Below, in pieces: positions 6,038 to 12,177 of a DNA stretch of 13,563 nucleotides. How positions within the stretch are numbered: position 1 is the first letter of the stretch; each line of letters begins with the position of its first letter. Position numbers and translations under genes: made by a program. The notes beneath the pieces were generated by a model. It worked only from the letters and a program-made list of their open reading frames with translations, had not been told where the DNA came from and searched no databases. Origin of the DNA: an uncultured Collinsella sp. (GTDB lineage: Bacteria; Actinomycetota; Coriobacteriia; Coriobacteriales; Coriobacteriaceae); NCBI GenBank assembly GCA_900549655.1, contig UROZ01000047.1, forward strand, positions 1 to 13,563. Direction: 5' to 3'.

Positions 6038-8215
6038 ATGTCCGAGCTGTGCTCCGTGCCGCGCGTCTCGGAGCGCTTTGCCCAGAGCAATGCGCTCGAC
6101 GAGGATATCGCGCGACTCAAATATGTTTCGGGTAAACGTGAGGAGGCCCTTCGCCGTCTGGGAATTCGGACGGTGGGGGACCTCCTTCTCCATATTCCCC
6201 ATCGCTACCTGGATTTCACTCGCTCATGGTCCATCGAGATGGCGCCCATCGGTACCGTGTGCACCATCATCGCCACGGTCGATCGCATCGTCCAAAAACA
6301 GCCGCGTCCGCGCATGCATGTGACCGAGGTCTCGCTCGTGGACGAGACGGGCGTGCTGCAAGTTGCCTTTTTCCGTCAGCCCTGGATTGCCCAGCAGCTT
6401 AAGCGGGGCGACCGCCTGGCCGTGATGGGCAAGGTCGAGTTTGCCTACGGCTTTAAGCAGATGGCCTCGCCCCACTTTGAAAAGCTCGAGGACGGGCGCG
6501 CCGCCGGCACCATCCTGCCGGTTCATTACGTGAGCGATGGCGTGAGCCAGGCATGGATGCGCCGCATCGTGAGCGGTGCGCTTGAGGTCGTCGGCAATCC
6601 CTTTGATCCCATTCCGGCACCGCTGCGCGCAAAGCGGAAGCTCATGAGCAATGCCCGCGCGTTGCGCTCTATCCACTTTCCCTCGAGTATGGCCGAGCGT
6701 GACATCGCGCGCCGGCGTCTTGCCTACGAGGAGTGCCTCTACCTGCAGCTGGCGCTGCGTCTGCGCAACGACGGCGGTATGGTCGACGTAGTGCCCTATG
6801 CCCACACCGCGGGCGAGCACCTGGCCGCACTCAAGCAAGCCCTACCGTTTTCGCTGAGCGACGAGCAGGAGGTCGCGTTCCAAGATATCCTGCGCGATAT
6901 GTGCGATGGCGGGCGTGTGATGAACCGCCTGCTGCTGGGCGACGTCGGTACCGGTAAGACCGCCGTTGCCGCCTGCGCGTTGGCGGTTGCGGCCGATAGC
7001 GGCACCCAGGCGTGCGTTATGGCGCCCACGGGCGTGCTGGCGCGCCAATATGCCGATAAGACCGGCCCCTTGCTCTCGCAGGCCGGCATGACCTGGGCGC
7101 TCCTGACGGGCGCCACGCCGGCGGCCGAGCGTGAGCAGATTCATGCGCGGCTCCAGTCTGGCGAGCTCGACGTGCTCTTTGGCACCCATGCGGTGCTTTC
7201 GGAGAACGTCACGTTCAAGCATTTGTCGCTTGTGGTGATCGACGAGCAGCACCGCTTTGGCGTGGGCCAGCGTAACGCCCTGCGCGCGAAGGGGCCGGGT
7301 GCCGATCTGCTCGTTATGACGGCGACGCCCATCCCGCGCACGCTGGCGCTTTCGGTGTACGGCGACCTGGATACGAGCATCATCCGCCATCGTCCCGTTC
7401 CGGGTGCCGGCGTGACGACGCGCGTCCTCACCGAGTCGAGTCGCGACCTGGCCTATGGCGCCATCCGCGAGGCGCACGATAAGGGGCAGCAAGCCTACGT
7501 GATCTGTCCGCTCGTGGAGCCGAGCGATTCGGCCGATGAGCTCGAAGACGTACCCGGCATCGCCCGCGACGACGAGGGCCGCGTGACGGTCCCCGTGCCG
7601 CTGCACGATACGGCAACCGAGCTCGATCGCCTTCGTCTGGCATTACCGGGGCTTACCATCGCGCGCCTCCACGGCCGCATGTCGGCGGGGGAGAAGGACC
7701 GGGTCCTCGATGCCTTTAAGCGTGGCGAGATCGATGTGCTCGTCTCGACCACGGTGGTCGAGGTGGGCGTTGACGTGCCCAACGCCACCGTCATGGTCAT
7801 CGAGAACGGCGAGCGCTTTGGTTTGGCGGCCCTGCACCAGCTGCGCGGGCGCGTAGGCCGCGGCAGCGTGTCGGGTACGTGCCTGGTCATGACGCACTCC
7901 AAGGGCAACGGCGGCGCATCAGCGGCGCAAGATCGTCTGCAATCGCTCGAAAAAACTTCGGATGGTTTTACGCTTGCCCAGATGGACCTGCGTCTGCGTC
8001 ACGAGGGCGAAATCCTGGGGTACCGCCAGCATGGCGGTGTGACCCTGCGCTTCGTCGACCTTGATGCCGACGAGGAGCTGATCGGGTGGGCCCATTTGGA
8101 CGCGGTCGAACTCTTGCGGTATGCTTGCAACCTTGACTCTGTGGCGACGCGTCCCTTGCGCGATGCGGTCGCCATGCGTTATCGACATATCTTTAAGGAG
8201 GTCAGCGGAGGATGA
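6038..8215 (+). CDS. recG: ATP-dependent DNA helicase RecG
   Basis: RecG remodels stalled replication forks and branched recombination intermediates. At 725 residues it has the usual size. The N-terminal part contains a helix-hairpin segment (LRRLGIRTVGDLLLHIPHRYLD) and an OB-fold wedge domain. The helicase core has Walker A GDVGTGKT at 301-308, the DEQH box (motif II) at 402-405, TATPIPRTLALSVYGDLD (motif III region), HGRM at 545, and motif VI QLRGRVGRG at 601-609. Between the ICPLVE segment (near 490) and HGRM (545) lies an acidic insertion about 20 residues longer than in E. coli, a feature I recall from actinobacterial RecG. It starts 10 bases after fakA with no clear Shine-Dalgarno sequence, and its stop overlaps the rsmD start, so it is translated within the operon. 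Confidence 0.97.
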   Translation: MSELCSVPRVSERFAQSNALDEDIARLKYVSGKREEALRRLGIRTVGDLLLHIPHRYLDFTRSWSIEMAPIGTVCTIIATVDRIVQKQPRPRMHVTEVSLVDETGVLQVAFFRQPWIAQQLKRGDRLAVMGKVEFAYGFKQMASPHFEKLEDGRAAGTILPVHYVSDGVSQAWMRRIVSGALEVVGNPFDPIPAPLRAKRKLMSNARALRSIHFPSSMAERDIARRRLAYEECLYLQLALRLRNDGGMVDVVPYAHTAGEHLAALKQALPFSLSDEQEVAFQDILRDMCDGGRVMNRLLLGDVGTGKTAVAACALAVAADSGTQACVMAPTGVLARQYADKTGPLLSQAGMTWALLTGATPAAEREQIHARLQSGELDVLFGTHAVLSENVTFKHLSLVVIDEQHRFGVGQRNALRAKGPGADLLVMTATPIPRTLALSVYGDLDTSIIRHRPVPGAGVTTRVLTESSRDLAYGAIREAHDKGQQAYVICPLVEPSDSADELEDVPGIARDDEGRVTVPVPLHDTATELDRLRLALPGLTIARLHGRMSAGEKDRVLDAFKRGEIDVLVSTTVVEVGVDVPNATVMVIENGERFGLAALHQLRGRVGRGSVSGTCLVMTHSKGNGGASAAQDRLQSLEKTSDGFTLAQMDLRLRHEGEILGYRQHGGVTLRFVDLDADEELIGWAHLDAVELLRYACNLDSVATRPLRDAVAMRYRHIFKEVSGG

Positions 8216-8856
8216 GAATCATCGGCGGCGAATGGCGCGGTCGTAAAATCGAGGAGCCCCGTGGTCGCGGTGTCACCCGCCCCACGACTGATCGCGTGCG
8301 CGAGGCGTGCGCATCTATGGTCATGTCGGCATTCGACTTCGATCTGGACGAGGTCCGCGTGCTGGATGCCTTTGGCGGCTCCGGCGCCTTGGGCATTGAG
8401 ATGCTCTCGCGCGGTGCCCGCTCGCTCACCACGTTCGAGATCGATCGCAACGCCGCGCGGCTCATTACCAAGAATATCGAGTCGCTCTGCCGTGACCGTG
8501 CGCGTTGGCGCGTGGTGACGGGTGACGTGCTGGCAAGCGCCTCGCGCGGCCGTGTGCCGGGCGGTCCCTTTGACCTGGTCCTGCTCGACCCGCCCTATGC
8601 TTTTGGTGCCGAGCCGGTCGAGGAGCTGCTGCAGAACCTGGCCCAGCAGGACTTGCTGTCGCAGGGTGCCTACGCGCTCTTTGAGCACGCCGCGGCCGAT
8701 ACGGGCGCTCACCCGACCGGTTTTGAGACCGTGCGCGAGAAGCGTTACGGCATAACCTCGGTCGACCTGCTGCGCTGGTCGGCCACGAACGAGACCGACA
8801 ATGCCGGCGACAGCGACCATGACGATGATGCACCTTTGGAGGATGCCCATGAGTGA
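8212..8856 (+). CDS. rsmD: 16S rRNA (guanine966-N2)-methyltransferase RsmD
   Basis: RsmD transfers a methyl group from S-adenosylmethionine to G966 of 16S rRNA during small-subunit assembly. It has 214 residues. The start MRIIGGEWRGRKI...GVTRPTTDRVREA is typical of the family. The SAM-binding glycine-rich loop is DAFGGSGALG (52-61) and the catalytic amino-methyltransferase motif is DPPY (126-129). The ATG overlaps the recG stop as ATGA, with AAGGAGGT (8195-8202) inside the recG end. The last 20 or so residues form an unusual acidic tail (from about TNETDNAG to the end) beyond the usual domain. Its coding DNA also contains the Shine-Dalgarno sequence and first codons of coaD, which it overlaps by 8 bases. 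Confidence 0.95.
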   Translation: MRIIGGEWRGRKIEEPRGRGVTRPTTDRVREACASMVMSAFDFDLDEVRVLDAFGGSGALGIEMLSRGARSLTTFEIDRNAARLITKNIESLCRDRARWRVVTGDVLASASRGRVPGGPFDLVLLDPPYAFGAEPVEELLQNLAQQDLLSQGAYALFEHAAADTGAHPTGFETVREKRYGITSVDLLRWSATNETDNAGDSDHDDDAPLEDAHE

Positions 8857-9346
8857 CACCATTAACCGCGTAATCGTCCCGGGCACCTTCGATCCCATCA
8901 CGTTTGGCCATATCGACGTCATCCGCCGCGCCCGCCGCATCTTTCCCAGCGTGATCGTGGCCGTTGCCGAGTCGCAGGGCAAAAACGGCGTCGGCACCAC
9001 GTTTATGCTCGACGAGCGCGTAGCGCTGGCCCGTGAGGCGCTCGGCGATATTGACGGCGTCGAGGTGCTGCCCTTCACCGGCCTCTTGGTCGATTTTGCC
9101 CGCGAACAGGGAGCAGGAGCCGTGGTCAAGGGCCTGCGTGCCATGACCGACTTTGAGTACGAGCTGCAGCAGGCCGACCTCAACTACCGCCTGGATAGCG
9201 AGCTGGAGTCCATCTTTGTCATGAGTGCGCCGCAGTACGGCTATATCTCGAGCTCGGTGGTTCGCCAGATTGCCTCGCTCGGTAGCGACGTCTCTAATTT
9301 TGTTCCGCCCAATGTGGTCAAGGCGCTTAAATATCGCTTTTCGTGA
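8849..9346 (+). CDS. coaD: Phosphopantetheine adenylyltransferase CoaD
   Basis: CoaD joins 4'-phosphopantetheine with ATP to make dephospho-CoA, the penultimate step of coenzyme A synthesis. It has 165 residues, the family norm. The nucleotidyltransferase signature TFDPITFGH is at 13-21, with the final His the catalytic residue, and the second motif is ISSSVVR near the end. VKGLRAMTDFEYE is also characteristic. ATG 8849 is chosen over earlier in-frame starts because GGAGG (8838-8842) lies 6 bases before it and homologues begin just before the VPGTFDP segment. The 8-base overlap with rsmD (a common bacterial pair) indicates coupled translation. It ends the operon; a new candidate promoter follows. 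Confidence 0.96.
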   Translation: MSDTINRVIVPGTFDPITFGHIDVIRRARRIFPSVIVAVAESQGKNGVGTTFMLDERVALAREALGDIDGVEVLPFTGLLVDFAREQGAGAVVKGLRAMTDFEYELQQADLNYRLDSELESIFVMSAPQYGYISSSVVRQIASLGSDVSNFVPPNVVKALKYRFS

Positions 9347-9370
9347 CGTTTTTTAATGCCTGGTGGCATG

Positions 9371-9379
9371 TGGTAAACT
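9371..9379 (+). promoter_or_regulatory. Candidate extended -10 promoter for the sepIVA-like gene
   Basis: TAAACT (9374-9379) preceded by TGG (9371-9373) forms an extended -10, 35 bases before the start at 9415. No -35 is convincing. A small inverted repeat, ATGCC-TGGT-GGCAT (9356-9369), lies in the spacer region. With the 68-bp gap after coaD it suggests a separate transcription start. Confidence 0.4.
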
Positions 9380-9414
9380 AACACGATGATTTGTTACCTA
9401 TGAAAGGAGACCGG

Positions 9415-9912
9415 ATGCCGGGCGAGAATTTTCCTGGCGACAGGATTGTGAGTCTTGTCGACGAGCTCGAGGGGCTCATCGAAGAGGCTAAGACGCCGTT
9501 CGGCAAGAACGCCCAGATGAAGGTTATCGATGCCGACGTGTTCTTCAACATCCTCGACGAGATCCGCATGAGCTATCCCGAGGAATGGCAGAAGTCCCGC
9601 CGTATCCTCAAGGAGCGCGAGGAGCTTATGGCTTCCGCCGCCGCTCAGGCCGATTCCATCATCGCCGATGCTCAGCAGCAGGCGCTCACCATTGCCGGCG
9701 AGCAGGAGATCGTCCGCTTAGCGCAGCAGCAGGCCGACGACATCCGCGACCGTGCCCAGCAGTATGAGCGCGAGACGCGCTATGCCGCCGAGGATTACGC
9801 CGAGCAGGTCTTTACGCACCTCGAGGAGAACCTCAAGAGCCTGACCGGCACCGTCACCCGTTGCCGTCAGCAACTCAACGAGGGTGCCGCCCAGCAGAAT
9901 GGTCAGTGGTAA
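9415..9912 (+). CDS. SepIVA-like (DivIVA-like) coiled-coil protein
   Basis: The protein has 165 residues with no signal peptide or membrane segment. The N-terminal part (about 8-65) reads VSLVDELEGLIEEAKTPFG...VIDADVFFNILDEIRMSYPEEW, and the remainder is a long Ala/Gln/Glu-rich helix expected to form a coiled coil (AAQADSIIADAQQQALTIAG and onward). This pattern, and the position next to a DUF177 gene in the rnc-smc region, matches mycobacterial Rv2927c/SepIVA, a DivIVA-like septation factor. The match is by memory of the family, and the function in this organism is inferred. It appears shorter than SepIVA, which I recall as about 240-250 residues. An alternative is a generic ATP-synthase-b-like coiled coil. 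ATG 9415 is chosen because AAAGGAGA lies at 9403-9410. yceD follows with a one-base overlap. Confidence 0.75.
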   Translation: MPGENFPGDRIVSLVDELEGLIEEAKTPFGKNAQMKVIDADVFFNILDEIRMSYPEEWQKSRRILKEREELMASAAAQADSIIADAQQQALTIAGEQEIVRLAQQQADDIRDRAQQYERETRYAAEDYAEQVFTHLEENLKSLTGTVTRCRQQLNEGAAQQNGQW

Positions 9913-10466
9913 TGGCTGAGTTCCCGAGCGTTACCGTCGATCTTTCCGAGCAGCTCGAGTTTCCCGGAGACTCGTATCCGCTGACCGGTAAGGTCGATGT
10001 CGCCACCTATACGGTGGGCGAGAAGGAGTACCAGCTGCAGGACGGCATTGACTACGACGTGGTCTTTACCAATGCCGGCACCGGTGTCTTGCTCACGGGC
10101 ATGGTACGCGCGCACGCAACCGGTGAGTGTGACCGTTGCCTGGAACCTGCCTCGTTTGATATCGCCGGCGAGATCGAGGAGTTCTACCTCTTTGAGGAGC
10201 CCGAGGATCCCGAGGCCTACGAAGACGGCTACGAGTTGCTGGGCGAGGACCGCATCGTCGATCTGGGCGAGCCCATCAACGACGCGGTCGTCATGGACAC
10301 GCCGTTCGTTGTCCTGTGCAAGCCCGATTGCCGTGGTCTGTGCCCCACATGCGGTTGCAATCTCAACGTCGAGCAATGCGATTGCGCCGCCCAGGCAGAG
10401 GCAGAATGGGCCGCTGCCACGGAAAATCCATTTGCAGCATTGAAGAATCTCAAGCTTGACGAGTAA
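9912..10466 (+). CDS. YceD/DUF177 family protein
   Basis: This is a 184-residue member of the DUF177 family, which includes E. coli YceD, linked to accumulation of 23S rRNA. Members typically sit immediately before rpmF, as here. The visible features are a Cys pair C73-D-R-C76 in ATGECDRCLEPASF and a Cys-rich segment C136-x3-C140-x3-C144-x2-C147-G-C149 (LCKPDCRGLCPTCGCNLN), consistent with a zinc-ribbon-like site. Two more Cys (156, 158) follow. The middle is acidic. The ATG overlaps the preceding TAA by one base (TAATG) with little Shine-Dalgarno sequence, suggesting translational coupling. The biochemical role is not established; a part in large-subunit assembly is inferred from family and context. 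Confidence 0.9.
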   Translation: MAEFPSVTVDLSEQLEFPGDSYPLTGKVDVATYTVGEKEYQLQDGIDYDVVFTNAGTGVLLTGMVRAHATGECDRCLEPASFDIAGEIEEFYLFEEPEDPEAYEDGYELLGEDRIVDLGEPINDAVVMDTPFVVLCKPDCRGLCPTCGCNLNVEQCDCAAQAEAEWAAATENPFAALKNLKLDE

Positions 10467-10471
10467 AACTG

Positions 10472-10480
10472 TGGTAGTAT
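10472..10480 (+). promoter_or_regulatory. Candidate promoter for rpmF
   Basis: TAGTAT (10475-10480), preceded by TGG, makes an extended -10, 51 bases before rpmF. TTGACG (10456-10461) resembles a -35 but is only 13 bases upstream, too close for a normal pair, so the extended -10 is the main support. rpmF may also be read from the sepIVA-yceD promoter. Confidence 0.45.
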
Positions 10481-10530
10481 CGCTACTTGCGCGTAATCGC
10501 CACACTGGATAGTTCATAAGGAAGGTCACT

Positions 10531-10710
10531 ATGCCCGTACCTAAACAAAAGCAGGGTCGTATCCGCACTCACACCCGCCGTTCCGCCAACATGAAGATCT
10601 CGGCTGCGGCTCAGTCCACGTGCCCCCGTTGCGGTGCTGTCAAGCTCCCGCACCACGTGTGCCCCAGCTGCGGTTTCTACAAGGACCGCGAGGTCATCGT
10701 TACCGAGTAA
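10531..10710 (+). CDS. rpmF: 50S ribosomal protein bL32
   Basis: bL32 is a small structural protein of the large ribosomal subunit. It has 59 residues. The start MPVPKQKQGRIRTHTRRSAN is typical, with basic residues for rRNA contact, and a zinc ribbon follows with C31-x2-C34 and C44-x2-C47 (CPRCG ... CPSCG). All four cysteines are present, so this is the zinc-containing (C+) form rather than the zinc-independent paralogue made under zinc starvation. AAGGAAGG (10518-10525) gives a good ribosome binding site. It follows yceD by 64 bases, the usual yceD-rpmF order, and is separated from plsX by a terminator. Confidence 0.98.
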   Translation: MPVPKQKQGRIRTHTRRSANMKISAAAQSTCPRCGAVKLPHHVCPSCGFYKDREVIVTE

Positions 10711-10713
10711 CTG

Positions 10714-10719
10714 TATACT
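10714..10719 (+). promoter_or_regulatory. Candidate -10 upstream of plsX
   Basis: TATACT is five matches of six to the -10 consensus and begins 3 bases after the rpmF stop. No clear -35 is visible inside the end of rpmF. Transcription from it would start near 10726, upstream of both a 14-bp dyad (10734-10747) and the terminator hairpin (10751-10780). Confidence 0.35.
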
Positions 10720-10750
10720 CTGGATGCGATGCCGTTCCAACTGGAACCAC

Positions 10751-10780
10751 AATGGCCGGCTCAATGAGTCGGCCATTTTT
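10751..10780 (+). terminator. Rho-independent terminator between rpmF and plsX, possible attenuator
   Basis: AATGGCCGGCTC and GAGTCGGCCATT form a 12-bp G+C-rich stem (one G-U pair) around a tight AAT loop, with five T in the 3' arm and tail. It is a textbook terminator. It ends only 4 bases before the plsX Shine-Dalgarno sequence (AAGGAG, 10785-10790). A transcript carrying that site must therefore have read through this hairpin. Confidence 0.9.
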
Positions 10781-10797
10781 GTATAAGGAGTATGTAT

Positions 10798-11817
10798 ATG
10801 AGTAACGTTCGCGTTTGTGTAGACGTTGTGGGTGGAGACGAGAAGCCTCAGGTTGTCCTCGACGGTATCGAGGCGGCGCTTGCGGCGGATCCCGATATCG
10901 AGGTCTTGGCAGCTGGTCCCGCCGAAATCGTCAATCCCTTTGCAGCTTCCCATGCACGTGTTGAGGCCCTTGAGGCGCCTGACGTTATCGCCATGGATGA
11001 CGATCCCATTCGAGCCGTGATGACCAAGCGCAAATCCTCGATTGTGCTTGCCTGCCGTGCTATCAAGAAGGGCAACGCGGATGCGTTCTTCTCTGCCGGC
11101 TCCACTGGCGCCATGACCGCTGCCGCCACCGCCTACGTGACGCCATTTAGGTATCAGGCCGAGGGCAAGAAGCAGCCGGTGCGTCCGTGCCTCACCAATG
11201 CACTGCCCAACCGCGCCGGCGGCCTGACGGTCCTGTGCGACATGGGCGCCAACCCCGATGTCGAGGTCGACGACATGGTGCGTTTTGCCCAGATGGGTAG
11301 CGCCTATGCGCGCGTCGTCCTGGGCATTGAGCATCCCCGCGTCGGCCTGCTCGGCAACGGCACCGAGGATGAGAAGGGCTCCAACTTTACCAAGGCGTGC
11401 TTCCCGGTCATGAAGGCCGCGGTTCCCGGCTTTGTGGGCAACTGCGAGGGTACCGACCTGACCTCGGGTAACTTCGATGTCGTCGTTGCCGATGGCATGT
11501 CGGGCAACATCGCGCTCAAGGCGACCGAGGGCGCCGCTAAGTTTTTGCTGCAAGAGCTCAAGGGTGCCTTTATGGCTTCGCTTGGCACCAAGATTGCCGC
11601 TCTGCTCATCAAAAAGCAGATGCGCGAGATCAAGGCAAAGCTCTCGGGCGATGCTAAGGGCGGCGCCATTCTGCTGGGCCTGCGTGGCGTGGTCCTGATC
11701 GGCCATGGCGCCACCTCGGTCGAGGCTGTTAAAAACGGTACGCTCGCGGCGGCCGAAGCCGTGCGCGCCGGGCTGGTCGAGAATGTCGCCAACTCTATGG
11801 ACGGTATCGTTTTATAA
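10798..11817 (+). CDS. plsX: Phosphate acyltransferase PlsX
   Basis: PlsX converts acyl-ACP and phosphate into acyl-phosphate, the donor used by PlsY to begin phospholipid synthesis; it is a peripheral membrane enzyme. The protein has 339 residues, the usual size. Recognisable segments are VDVVGGDEKPQVVLDGIEAAL (family VDAMGGDxAP), SAGSTGA (99-105), LCDMGANPD, GLLGNGTEDEKG, DGMSGN (232-237) and LLGLRGVVLIGHGATS near the end. ATG 10798 is chosen over the in-frame ATG at 10792 because AAGGAG at 10785-10790 is 7 bases from the former and 1 from the latter. It lies directly behind a terminator. In Bacillus plsX is followed by fabD and fabG; here acpP comes next. Confidence 0.96.
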   Translation: MSNVRVCVDVVGGDEKPQVVLDGIEAALAADPDIEVLAAGPAEIVNPFAASHARVEALEAPDVIAMDDDPIRAVMTKRKSSIVLACRAIKKGNADAFFSAGSTGAMTAAATAYVTPFRYQAEGKKQPVRPCLTNALPNRAGGLTVLCDMGANPDVEVDDMVRFAQMGSAYARVVLGIEHPRVGLLGNGTEDEKGSNFTKACFPVMKAAVPGFVGNCEGTDLTSGNFDVVVADGMSGNIALKATEGAAKFLLQELKGAFMASLGTKIAALLIKKQMREIKAKLSGDAKGGAILLGLRGVVLIGHGATSVEAVKNGTLAAAEAVRAGLVENVANSMDGIVL

Positions 11818-11854
11818 CAGCGGCGTTATGCGTCTTGGGGCGCACGTCGTGGGG

Positions 11855-11860
11855 TAGAAT
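11855..11860 (+). promoter_or_regulatory. Candidate -10 upstream of acpP
   Basis: TAGAAT (5 of 6 to consensus) lies in the 114-bp gap between plsX and acpP, 71 bases before acpP. Upstream, TTGGGG (11835-11840) is at only 14-bp spacing, so the -35 is doubtful. The gap length and the downstream leader hairpin make a separate acpP promoter plausible. Confidence 0.4.
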
Positions 11861-11873
11861 CAAAACCGTGTCT

Positions 11874-11895
11874 TGGCGCTGCGCTTGCGGCGCCA
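11874..11895 (+). promoter_or_regulatory. Leader hairpin upstream of acpP
   Basis: A 9-bp stem (TGGCGCTGC with GCGGCGCCA, one G-U pair) closes a 4-base loop. No T-run follows, so it is not an intrinsic terminator. It would lie near the 5' end of an acpP transcript starting after 11860 and could stabilise or regulate the messenger. No protein or ligand is implied by the sequence. Confidence 0.5.
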
Positions 11896-11931
11896 GCTCG
11901 TTGATGTTCACGCAATACGAGAGGAAGCGCT

Positions 11932-12174
11932 ATGGACCGCTCCGAAATCTTCGATAAGATCGCCGAAGTCGCCGCTGACGTTCTGGGCGTCGATGTCGCC
12001 GACATTAGCGACGAGACTACCTTTGACGATCTCGATGCCGATTCGCTCGAGCGTCTGCAGCTGGTGACGGCCATCGAGGACGAGTTCGACCTCGAGATCG
12101 ATGACGAGACCCTGCTGTCGCTCAACTCTGTCGCCGACGCTGTCGACGCTATCGAAGCTGCCAAGGAGGCCTAA
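11932..12174 (+). CDS. acpP: Acyl carrier protein AcpP
   Basis: AcpP carries growing fatty acyl chains as thioesters on a 4'-phosphopantetheine arm. It has 80 residues and is strongly acidic, as expected. The attachment serine is S38 in DADSLERL, where the family more often reads (G)xDSLDxVEL, so the residues after the serine (ERL rather than DxV) are slightly unusual. Helices predicted from the pattern match the four-helix ACP fold (VLGVDVADISDETTFDDL before, IEDEFDLEIDDE after). GAGGA at 11921-11925 is 6 bases before the ATG. Its last codons contain the AAGGAGG used by rnc, and rnc begins 3 bases after its stop, so the two are co-translated. Confidence 0.95.
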   Translation: MDRSEIFDKIAEVAADVLGVDVADISDETTFDDLDADSLERLQLVTAIEDEFDLEIDDETLLSLNSVADAVDAIEAAKEA

Positions 12175-12177
12175 GTC

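Noticed and set aside
4357..6120. A 587-codon open frame on the - strand opposite fakA
   Set aside because: It is the mirror of fakA in a G+C-rich gene with strong codon bias. The predicted protein has no recognisable domain, and the + strand frame matches FakA throughout.
8801..8848. A longer N-terminus for CoaD
   Set aside because: The extra residues (Met/Thr-rich) are not part of the family, and the GGAGG at 8838-8842 fits the ATG at 8849.
8179..9183. - strand open frame spanning rsmD and coaD
   Set aside because: It crosses two well-identified genes and shows no family features; codon-bias shadow.
9349..9369. Possible terminator after coaD
   Set aside because: The T-run (9349-9354) comes before the small hairpin rather than after it, and no stem of useful length precedes the T-run.
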